Assembly: GCA_019347855.1 (NCBI GenBank)
Contig: JAHWKO010000116.1
Span: 1 to 5,987, forward strand
Origin: Actinomycetota bacterium
GTDB lineage: Bacteria > Actinomycetota > Nitriliruptoria > Nitriliruptorales > JAHWKO01
Reading direction: 5' to 3'
Length of the DNA stretch: 5,987 bases
A program made the translations under genes and the position numbers. The notes under the pieces were generated by a model, which was not told the origin of the DNA, did not search any database, and was given only the letters and a program-made list of their open reading frames with translations. Shown here in pieces: positions 1 through 4,762 of this stretch (the first letter of the stretch is position 1; each line of letters opens with the position of its first letter).

Positions 1-407
1 AGCAGGTAGCCGAGCACGTCGTCGAAGATCGCGGCCACGATCCCGCCGTGTGCGCGGTTCGGGGCCCCCTCGAACGCCGGGCCGAGCTCGATCCGGGCGA
101 CCGCCTCGTCGCCGTCCCGTCGCACCTCGACCCCGGTCCCCAGCGGGTTCTGCGAGCCGGAGACGAAGCACTCGTCGAAGTGCGAGACCCGGCCGCCGTC
201 CTCGACGTGCACGTCGAACATGCGGCGCTTCAGCTCGAGGAGGTCGCGTTCGCGGGGCGGGGCGCGGTCGAGGTCGTCGGCGACCCGGTGCGCGGCATCG
301 GCCACCCGCCCCAGCAGGTCGGGCTCGGCCTCGCGCGCCATGAGCGTGTGCCCCAGGCGGCGCAGGGCCGCGGCAGCTCGGGCACGCGGATGATGGCTGC
401 TGGACAA
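1..407 (-). CDS. PaaI-like hotdog-fold acyl-CoA thioesterase, N-terminal 135 residues (cut by window edge)
   Basis: The visible part ends in a clear hotdog active-site segment: Asn117, then His120-Gly121-Gly122, with Asp129/Asp130 nine to ten residues after the histidine. This is the pattern of the PaaI/YbgC-type thioesterases, which hydrolyse acyl-CoA thioesters in the cytoplasm. Residues 1-60 form a charged, Arg/Ala-rich, probably helical leader. The hotdog strands begin around residue 74 (RVSHFDECFVSG). The chosen start is TTG at 407, because an AGGAAGG motif lies seven bases upstream and no better in-frame start sits near it. A later ATG at residue 23 would also keep the domain. The gene follows the second CNNM/CorC gene by only 28 bases with no terminator-like hairpin between, so co-transcription is likely. 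The C-terminal half of the hotdog domain is outside the window. Substrate cannot be told. Family is confident, exact function is not. Confidence 0.85.
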   Translation of the reverse strand, partial: MSSSHHPRARAAAALRRLGHTLMAREAEPDLLGRVADAAHRVADDLDRAPPRERDLLELKRRMFDVHVEDGGRVSHFDECFVSGSQNPLGTGVEVRRDGDEAVARIELGPAFEGAPNRAHGGIVAAIFDDVLGYL

Positions 408-414
408 GGACGCA

Positions 415-421
415 CCTTCCT
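415..421 (-). promoter_or_regulatory. Ribosome binding site of the thioesterase gene
   Basis: On the minus strand this reads AGGAAGG and lies seven bases before the TTG at 407. It decides the choice of a rare TTG start over the downstream ATG at residue 23. It sits inside the 28-base gap after the preceding stop codon. Confidence 0.7.
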
Positions 422-435
422 GTCGGCCCGCGACC

Positions 436-1821
436 CTAGTGGCGATCCGGTGGGGCTCCATCGTCCGGCGACCCGACCGCCCCGGCCGGGGCCACGACCT
501 CGACGTCACCCGCGCGGCGCCCGTCGAGGGACCGCACGCGCAACCGCCACCCGTCGGTCTCGACCTGATCGCCGGGTTGCACGAGACGTCCGAGGTGTTC
601 GGTCAGGAAGCCCGAGACGGTCTCGGAGTCACCGGCCTCGAGCTCCAGGCCGGTGTGCTGCTCGAGCTCGTCCCGGCGCAGCGTCCCCGGTACGACCCAC
701 CGGCGGTCGCCGAGCTTGCGCACCTCGTGCACGTGCGGGTCGAACTCGTCCTCGATCTCGCCGACCAGCTCCTCGAGGACGTCCTCGAGGGTGACGATCC
801 CGGCGGTCCCACCGAACTCGTCCACCACCAGGACCGCGTGGGAACGGTCCCGGCGCATGTCGCGCAGCAGGCGTTCCAGGTCGCGGGTCTCCGGGACAGC
901 CGGGATCGGGCGGATCACGTCACCGACCGGCACCCCCTCCAGGTCCTCGGCGTCGCGGATTAGGACGTCCTTGACGTGCACCACGCCGACGATGTCGTCG
1001 ATCTCCTGGTGGTAGACGGGGAAGCGCGTGTACCCGGTCTCCCTGGCGAGGTCGAGGACGTCGGTCGCCCTGGCGTCGTCGGGTAGCGCCGCGAGGTCGA
1101 CCCTGGGCGTCATGGCCGCCTCGGCGTCGATCTCGGACAGGCGGAGCGCTGCGCCCAGCACCCGGGCCTCCTGCGGGGGCAACGCGCCCTCGCGTCGTGA
1201 CTCGCGCACCACGAGCGACAGCTCGCTGGCCGTGTGGACCAGCCCCAGCTCGTCCCGGGGTTCGACCCCCACCAGCCGCACCAGGGCGTTGGCGGTGGCG
1301 TTGAGCGCGACGATCAGGGGGCGGAACACCACGACGTACCCACGGAAGGCCCGTGCGAGTCGCAGCGAGACCCGCTCGGCGTCGGCGAGCGCGACGTTCT
1401 TGGGCAGCATCTCGCCGACGACCATGTGGAGGAAGACCACGATGAGCAGGGCGACGGCGAACGCGATGGCGGCGCGCGTGCCGCCGGGCAGTGCGGTGGC
1501 CCCGAGCCAGCTCTCGAACAGGTCGGCGACGGCGGGCTCCGCGATCGCGCCGAGCCCCAGCGAGGCCATCGTGATGCCCAGCTGGGCGCCCGAGAACGTC
1601 ACGGACAGCTCGCGCAGGGCGGCGGCGGCGATCTTGGCCCGGGGATCGCCCTGATCCGCGAGCTCCTCGATCCGTGTCCGACGAGCCGCCAGGAGGGCGA
1701 TCTCCGCGGCGACGAAGAACGCGTTCGCCGCGAGCAGGACGACGGCCACCGCGATCCCCACGAGGGGGTGGACGTGCAACGCGAGCGCCTCGCTCTCGGC
1801 GGCCAGCAGCACGGGCGTCAC
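436..1821 (-). CDS. CNNM/CorC-family membrane protein (DUF21, CBS pair, CorC domain), second of a tandem pair
   Basis: This 461-residue protein has the full CNNM/CorC architecture. A DUF21 (CNNM) membrane domain covers roughly residues 17-185, with hydrophobic segments near 17-46, 75-100, 117-138 and 160-182, the AANAFFVAAE signature at 31-40 and GEMLPKN at 136-142. A CBS pair follows at about 238-360, opening with TPRVD (238-242) and closing with DEFGG (334-338) and the acidic LEDVLEELVGEIEDEFD helix (345-361). A CorC/HlyC-type C-terminal domain spans about 375-445, and the tail is Pro/Asp-rich. Relatives export magnesium or maintain divalent cation balance at the plasma membrane (bacterial CorC, MpfA). 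CBS pairs in the family bind ATP-Mg. The frame is open back to a GTG at 1902, but GTG at 1821 is preferred because it forms a GTGA overlap with the upstream stop and begins the protein just before the membrane domain. No strong Shine-Dalgarno is seen, which fits translational coupling. The transported ion is inference. Confidence 0.93.
   Translation of the reverse strand: MTPVLLAAESEALALHVHPLVGIAVAVVLLAANAFFVAAEIALLAARRTRIEELADQGDPRAKIAAAALRELSVTFSGAQLGITMASLGLGAIAEPAVADLFESWLGATALPGGTRAAIAFAVALLIVVFLHMVVGEMLPKNVALADAERVSLRLARAFRGYVVVFRPLIVALNATANALVRLVGVEPRDELGLVHTASELSLVVRESRREGALPPQEARVLGAALRLSEIDAEAAMTPRVDLAALPDDARATDVLDLARETGYTRFPVYHQEIDDIVGVVHVKDVLIRDAEDLEGVPVGDVIRPIPAVPETRDLERLLRDMRRDRSHAVLVVDEFGGTAGIVTLEDVLEELVGEIEDEFDPHVHEVRKLGDRRWVVPGTLRRDELEQHTGLELEAGDSETVSGFLTEHLGRLVQPGDQVETDGWRLRVRSLDGRRAGDVEVVAPAGAVGSPDDGAPPDRH
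742..801. repeat. Paralogous 60-base block, copy A (in the second CNNM/CorC gene)
   Basis: This block matches 2097-2156 at 56 of 60 positions by direct reading, in the same orientation. It encodes the DEFD end of the acidic helix and the end of the second CBS domain. Strong protein conservation plus the GC-biased codon choice can explain the DNA identity, though recent gene conversion is possible. Confidence 0.8.
771..790. repeat. Perfect 20-base palindrome inside the CBS coding region
   Basis: CCTCGAGGACGTCCTCGAGG is its own reverse complement. Its core 18 bases encode Leu-Glu-Asp-Val-Leu-Glu in the second CBS domain. The symmetry follows from the codons CTC GAG GAC GTC CTC GAG and is most likely a by-product of that conserved peptide plus codon bias, not a regulatory site. 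Confidence 0.8.
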
Positions 1822-3128
1822 CCGACGTCCGACCGGTCCAGAGCCTCGAGGAGCAGTTCGGTGACCCGCATGCCGTCGAGGCCCGTGACGACGAACCGCC
1901 ACCCCTCGGCCTCGACGTGGTCGCCACTGGACGGGATCTCCCCCAGCCGTTCGATCACGTAACCGGCGACGGTCTCGAAGTCGCCCTCGGGGAGCTCCAC
2001 GTCGAGCAGTTGCTCCAGTCGGTCGACGCGCATGTTCCCCGGGACGACGTACCGTCCGACGCCCAGCCGCCGCAGGGCCGGTGTGTTCAACGCGTCGAAC
2101 TCGTCCTCGATCTCACCGACGAGCTCCTCGAGGACGTCCTCGAGCGTCACGATCCCAGCGACACCGCCGTACTCGTCGACGACGACCGCGAAGGTCCGGT
2201 GGCGTCGCCGCAGGTCGGCGAGCAACCGCCGCACGGTGTGCGTCTCGGGCACGATCAGCGCGTCGTACACGATGTCGCGGATGCGTGCCGCAGGCAGCGC
2301 CTCCGGAGCCAGGTCGAGCAGATCCTTGATGTGGACCGTGCCCACGACGTCGTCCTCGCTGTCCCCGCGCACCGGGAACCGGGAGTGTCCGCTGTCCCGG
2401 GACGCTCGTCGCAGCTCCTCGACCGGAGCGTCGACCTCGAGCCACACGACGTCCGGGCGCGGGACCATGATCTCGGTGATGCGCCGGTCCCCCAGCTCGA
2501 CCGCCCGGAGGAGCAGCGAGGCCTGCTCCTCGCTCAGGGTCCCCTCCTCGCTGGACGCCTCGAAGATCAGCGCGAGCTCGTCGGGGCTGTAGCCGGCGAG
2601 GAGCTCCTCCTGGGGCTCGTAGCCGAAGGACCTGGTGAGCCGGTTCGCAGCCGAGTCGAACAGGCGGATGAACGGTCCGGCCACCAGCGCGTACGCCCGC
2701 AACGGCAGCGCGAGGGCCAACGACGTCGACTCGGGCCGGGAGATCGCGATGTTCTTCGGGGCCAGCTCGCCCACGACCATCTGGAAGACGGTCGAGACCA
2801 CGAGCCCGACGGTGAGCGAGACCCCGAGAGCGGTCGACTGTGGGAGGTCGAACAGCGTGAGGACGGGCTCCAGCATGGCCGCGAAGCTCGGGGCCGCCAC
2901 GTACCCGAGGAGCAGCGACGAGGCCGTGATACCCAGCTGCGCCCCGGACAGTGTGAACGAGATGTTGCGCATCTCGTGCAGCGCCGCGGCCGCCCGACGG
3001 CTACCCGAGGCCGCGCGCTCCTCGATGACGGGTCGCCTGGCCGCCACGAGGCCGAACTCGGCCGCGACGAAGAACGCGTTGGCGGCGACGAGGACCAGGA
3101 CGACGGCCAGGCCGAACAGGGCGCTCAT
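1818..3128 (-). CDS. CNNM/CorC-family membrane protein (DUF21, CBS pair, CorC domain), first of a tandem pair
   Basis: This 436-residue protein has the same layout as its downstream neighbour. The DUF21 membrane domain starts directly at the N-terminus (AANAFFVAAEFG at 15-26), with hydrophobic stretches near 3-30, 57-79, 98-119 and 137-156 and the GELAPKN motif at 120-126. The CBS pair runs from MVPRPDV (221-227) to DEYGG (318-322) and LEDVLEELVGEIEDEFD (329-345). The CorC-type C-terminal domain covers about 355-430. The family acts at the plasma membrane in magnesium or divalent cation efflux and homeostasis. The start is ATG at 3128, whose next residues lead straight into the first membrane helix. 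A GAGGGG motif lies a rather long 13 bases upstream. The stop TGA at 1818-1820 overlaps the next gene's GTG. A comparable adjacent pair occurs in mycobacteria (Rv1842c/Rv1841c). The two proteins could form a heteromeric dimer, but that is inference. Confidence 0.94.
   Translation of the reverse strand: MSALFGLAVVLVLVAANAFFVAAEFGLVAARRPVIEERAASGSRRAAAALHEMRNISFTLSGAQLGITASSLLLGYVAAPSFAAMLEPVLTLFDLPQSTALGVSLTVGLVVSTVFQMVVGELAPKNIAISRPESTSLALALPLRAYALVAGPFIRLFDSAANRLTRSFGYEPQEELLAGYSPDELALIFEASSEEGTLSEEQASLLLRAVELGDRRITEIMVPRPDVVWLEVDAPVEELRRASRDSGHSRFPVRGDSEDDVVGTVHIKDLLDLAPEALPAARIRDIVYDALIVPETHTVRRLLADLRRRHRTFAVVVDEYGGVAGIVTLEDVLEELVGEIEDEFDALNTPALRRLGVGRYVVPGNMRVDRLEQLLDVELPEGDFETVAGYVIERLGEIPSSGDHVEAEGWRFVVTGLDGMRVTELLLEALDRSDVG
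2097..2156. repeat. Paralogous 60-base block, copy B (in the first CNNM/CorC gene)
   Basis: This is the partner of 742-801 in direct orientation, differing at four positions. It codes for the end of the second CBS domain and the acidic helix after it. It is the most similar DNA stretch I found between the two paralogs. Confidence 0.8.
2127..2144. repeat. Perfect 18-base palindrome inside the CBS coding region
   Basis: CTCGAGGACGTCCTCGAG equals its own reverse complement and encodes the same Leu-Glu-Asp-Val-Leu-Glu hexapeptide as the 771-790 palindrome in the paralog. Probably a coding by-product. Confidence 0.8.
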
Positions 3129-3134
3129 ACGCGA

Positions 3135-3150
3135 CCCGACGCCCCTCGGG
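3135..3150 (-). promoter_or_regulatory. Small hairpin in the leader of the first CNNM/CorC gene, covering its likely ribosome binding site
   Basis: On the minus strand CCCGA and TCGGG can pair across a six-base loop, seven bases before the ATG at 3128. The only Shine-Dalgarno-like motif (GAGGGG, 3142-3147) falls in the stem-loop. The stem is only five base pairs, so it may be chance in GC-rich DNA. If real it could modulate translation of the coupled pair. No magnesium riboswitch fold is recognisable in the 93-base gap (3129-3221). Confidence 0.25.
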
Positions 3151-3221
3151 ACACGCGCGAGTCTGGATCGTCGTCCACGCTGGTCAGGCTAGCGAGGTGG
3201 CCGCGTCTCCCGGACCGGACG

Positions 3222-3944
3222 TCAGTCCGCGTCGAACCGGACCGTGCAGGTGACGGTGTCGGAGTCGCGTGCGTCGACGGTGACGTCGCCGACGCGGTCG
3301 AACCTGACCCGCTCCTCGGCCTCGACCGTGCCGTCGAACGGGTAGGCACCCGTCGCGGCGACGGCGTCGTTGACCAGGAGCTCGACCGTCAGTGTCCCGG
3401 TGCCGCGCACGGGTCGGTCCACGGGCGCTTCGATCCATCCCTCGCAGGTCGCCCGCCGCACCGGTTCCGTGGCGGGGTCCCGGTCCTCGGACGTCTCGAC
3501 GTCACGGGCGGCCACGCGTGCGCCGTTCCAGGGATCGGCGTCGGGGTCCTGGGCGGGCAGGCTCGACGACTCGACCCACCACTGGCCCTCCTCGGGGGGG
3601 TCCTCCGGCTGGGTCCACGTGTAGGTGTTGCCCGCGCCCTCGGCGAGCTGGGCGGGTTCCTCCGCCGCCTCCGACGTGGGCTCGGTCGTCGTCGGCTCAC
3701 GCGGCGGCGGGGGCGGCGCCGTGGTCTCCTCCTGCGCCGGGCTGGCGAACCCACGGTCGATGATCGCCGGGGCGTCACGCACATCGGCGGGAGCGGTGGG
3801 TTCGGTCGGTTCCGTCTCGGACGCGGAGGCCGACTCGGATCGCTCCACGAGCACGCCCAGCACCTCGGACTCGCTGGAGCCGGCGCTGCAGGCCCCCGCC
3901 AGCAACGTGGCGAGGGTCAGCGCGGCGAGCGTCCGGGTCGTCAT
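3222..3944 (-). CDS. Predicted secreted lipoprotein of unknown function
   Basis: The 240-residue product begins with a short lipoprotein signal peptide: Arg4, a hydrophobic run at 6-16, and a lipobox-like AGAC ending at Cys19, the expected lipid-modified residue. Position -3 is Ala, not the commoner Leu, so processing is likely but not certain. Residues 20-105 are low-complexity and rich in Ser, Thr, Pro and Glu, with a five-proline run at 77-81, typical of an extended linker across the cell envelope. Residues 106-240 look folded, with Trp-containing segments (110, 122-123, 139, 170), alternating polar/hydrophobic stretches suggesting beta strands, and two cysteines (167, 233) that could form a disulfide outside the cell. 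The start is ATG at 3944, with GGGAA six bases upstream. The frame is open to 4016, but the longer form would bury the signal peptide. I recognise no family. It lies 93 bases before the CNNM/CorC pair and 93 bases after the regulator. Confidence 0.75.
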   Translation of the reverse strand: MTTRTLAALTLATLLAGACSAGSSESEVLGVLVERSESASASETEPTEPTAPADVRDAPAIIDRGFASPAQEETTAPPPPPREPTTTEPTSEAAEEPAQLAEGAGNTYTWTQPEDPPEEGQWWVESSSLPAQDPDADPWNGARVAARDVETSEDRDPATEPVRRATCEGWIEAPVDRPVRGTGTLTVELLVNDAVAATGAYPFDGTVEAEERVRFDRVGDVTVDARDSDTVTCTVRFDAD

Positions 3945-3967
3945 CCACCGTTCCCAACGAGGGTCCA

Positions 3968-4021
3968 CCCCGGATGGTACGCGGCCGACCCCCGGATCCT
4001 GCGCATCTGACGACATCCGGG
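3968..4021. repeat. Cluster of three ATCCGGG repeats upstream of the lipoprotein gene
   Basis: On the minus strand ATCCGGGG occurs at 3990-3997 and again at 3968-3975, exactly 22 bases apart (about two helical turns). A third, inverted copy of the core (ATCCGGG on plus) lies at 4015-4021. The outer copies form an eight-base perfect inverted repeat, 3969-3976 with 4014-4021. The cluster sits in the 93-base gap ahead of the lipoprotein start, where an operator would be expected. No protein can be assigned, and GC-rich composition makes chance repeats likelier. Confidence 0.35.
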
Positions 4022-4033
4022 ACCTTCGTCCCG
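4018..4033 (-). terminator. Candidate hairpin terminator after the TetR-family gene
   Basis: Four bases past the TAG stop of the regulator, CGGGAC and GTCCCG form a perfect six-base-pair GC-rich stem around a GAAG loop. There is no U-tract, but such hairpins are common at transcript ends in high-GC actinobacteria. Its place directly after the stop supports a terminator. It would separate the regulator from the lipoprotein gene. Confidence 0.45.
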
Positions 4034-4037
4034 ACCG

Positions 4038-4616
4038 CTACCGGTCGGCCGGTTGCAGCCCGAAGGCCACCAGGCGGTCCCGGTGGCTCTCGAGGTCCAT
4101 CCCCCGGTCGAGCAGCCAGTTGACACTGAGACCGTTCAACGCCGCCAGCAGCAGCTCGGCCCGGTTGCGTGCGGACGGCTCGTCCAGGCCCTCCACCTGG
4201 CGCCGCATCGCCGCCTGCAACCGGTCTCGGCGGTGGTCCTGGTGGCGGCGGAACCGGCTGGCCAGGGCCGGGTCGCTCAGGCCCCAGGCCACGGCTGCCT
4301 GCAGGTAGATCCGGGCGAGATCCGGCTCGCCGGTGAGGAACCGCAGGTACGCGTCGACGAGGTCGGCCACCCCTTCTCCTCTCGCGCCCTCGCCGGCGCG
4401 GGAGGCCGGATCGATCGCCGCGATCGCCTCGCGGACGACCGACAGGACCGCCTCCTCCTTGGAGTCGAAGAGGTTGTAGAAGCTGCCGGCACCCACGCCC
4501 GCCCGGTCGCAGACGGCCTTCATCGTCGTGCCCTCGAGGCCCACGTCGCTGAGCAGCTCGCGGGTCGCCTCCAGGATGCGACGCTGCGTCTCGAGTCCCG
4601 CCCGGTACCTGCCCAC
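4038..4616 (-). CDS. TetR/AcrR-family transcriptional regulator
   Basis: The 192-residue protein has the canonical TetR DNA-binding head. Helix 1 is at about 9-24 (ETQRRILEATRELLSD), followed by VGLEGTTMKAVCDRAGV and the recognition helix region AGSFYNLFDSKEEAV (43-57), with the family's Tyr47, Phe50 and Lys53. Residues 60-192 form an all-helical ligand and dimerisation domain, which is variable in the family. Total length is normal. The start is GTG at 4616 with AGGAGG six bases upstream. The gene is divergent from a FadE5-like acyl-CoA dehydrogenase, with 146 bases between the starts. TetR regulators in this position usually repress the neighbour and themselves, and respond to an acyl-CoA or related ligand. 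That role is inference from position. A candidate terminator follows the stop, so it is probably monocistronic. Confidence 0.93.
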   Translation of the reverse strand: MGRYRAGLETQRRILEATRELLSDVGLEGTTMKAVCDRAGVGAGSFYNLFDSKEEAVLSVVREAIAAIDPASRAGEGARGEGVADLVDAYLRFLTGEPDLARIYLQAAVAWGLSDPALASRFRRHQDHRRDRLQAAMRRQVEGLDEPSARNRAELLLAALNGLSVNWLLDRGMDLESHRDRLVAFGLQPADR

Positions 4617-4622
4617 GCTGGG

Positions 4623-4628
4623 CCTCCT
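4623..4628 (-). promoter_or_regulatory. Ribosome binding site of the TetR-family gene
   Basis: The minus strand reads AGGAGG here, within a longer GAGGAGGAGG run, six bases before the GTG at 4616. It is a near-ideal Shine-Dalgarno and fixes the GTG as start. Confidence 0.8.
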
Positions 4629-4637
4629 CCTCGGTGC

Positions 4638-4651
4638 GACGTCCGGACGTC
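4638..4651. promoter_or_regulatory. Perfect 14-base palindrome, candidate operator
   Basis: GACGTCCGGACGTC equals its own reverse complement and lies 21 bases upstream of the regulator's GTG start, inside the divergent intergenic region. TetR-family proteins bind as dimers to palindromes of about this size, often near their own start, so autoregulation is plausible. In DNA this rich in GC a palindrome of this length is expected about once in a window of this size by chance, so position is the main support. Confidence 0.4.
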
Positions 4652-4698
4652 CCCGTCCCCGTCACTGCGGCGCAGCCGCCTCGTCGGCTCCGCTAAAG

Positions 4699-4735
4699 TT
4701 GGAGTGAACGTTACAAGATGTAGCAACCGTTCCAA
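4699..4735. promoter_or_regulatory. AT-richer core of the divergent promoter region with two AAC/GTT dyads
   Basis: This stretch is clearly less GC-rich than everything around it, as expected for a promoter core. It contains two short dyads, AACGTT (4707-4712) and AACCGTT (4725-4731), about 18 bases apart centre to centre, and between them TACA-AGA-TGTA (4712-4722), another dyad. Together GAACGTT and AACCGTTC form an imperfect inverted repeat. On the minus strand TTGGAA (4730-4735) and TAACGT (4708-4713), 16 bases apart, could be weak -35 and -10 boxes for the regulator. No convincing box pair was found for the plus-strand gene. Binding by the neighbouring TetR protein is inference. Confidence 0.4.
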
Positions 4736-4750
4736 GTCGCCTCTCCCGAC

Positions 4751-4754
4751 AGGA
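4751..4754 (+). promoter_or_regulatory. Ribosome binding site deciding the acyl-CoA dehydrogenase start
   Basis: AGGA lies eight bases before GTG at 4763 but directly abuts, and overlaps, the in-frame ATG at 4754, for which no other Shine-Dalgarno is visible. This favours the GTG, which also gives the N-terminus MSHYRSN usual for FadE5-type proteins. Confidence 0.5.
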
Positions 4755-4762
4755 TGACCGAC

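Noticed and set aside
48..963. Plus-strand open frames over the thioesterase and the end of the second CNNM/CorC gene
   Set aside because: They have no ribosome binding site of note, Arg/Pro-rich products and complete overlap with minus-strand genes carrying conserved domains.
1822..1902. 27-residue N-terminal extension of the second CNNM/CorC protein from GTG at 1902
   Set aside because: The added residues are Arg/Gly/Pro-rich, are encoded inside the preceding gene, and would put a basic tail before the membrane domain. The GTGA overlap at 1818-1821 gives a much more natural start.
3216..3229. CGGAC/GTCCG hairpin at the end of the lipoprotein gene as a terminator
   Set aside because: It has only five pairs, overlaps the stop codon itself and lacks a U-tract, too weak to call.
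3974..3979. TACCAT on the minus strand as a -10 box for the lipoprotein gene
   Set aside because: It matches the consensus at four of six positions, but no -35-like hexamer lies 16-18 bases upstream, so it is not supported as a promoter.
1674..4010. A 778-codon open frame on the plus strand, antisense to both CNNM/CorC genes and the lipoprotein
   Set aside because: It crosses three well-supported minus-strand genes and their gaps. Its product is Arg/Gly/Asp-rich low-complexity sequence without any recognisable domain. Long stop-free antisense frames are usual in DNA this GC-rich.
3945..4016. 24-residue N-terminal extension of the lipoprotein from the ATG at 4016
   Set aside because: It would place a polar segment before the lipoprotein signal peptide. 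The internal ATG at 3944 has a spaced GGGAA motif and starts exactly at the signal.
4667..4679. GCGGC-GCA-GCCGC short hairpin in the divergent intergenic region
   Set aside because: The stem is five pairs with a three-base loop. Such repeats are frequent by chance in GC-rich DNA, and it is not placed like a terminator or an operator.
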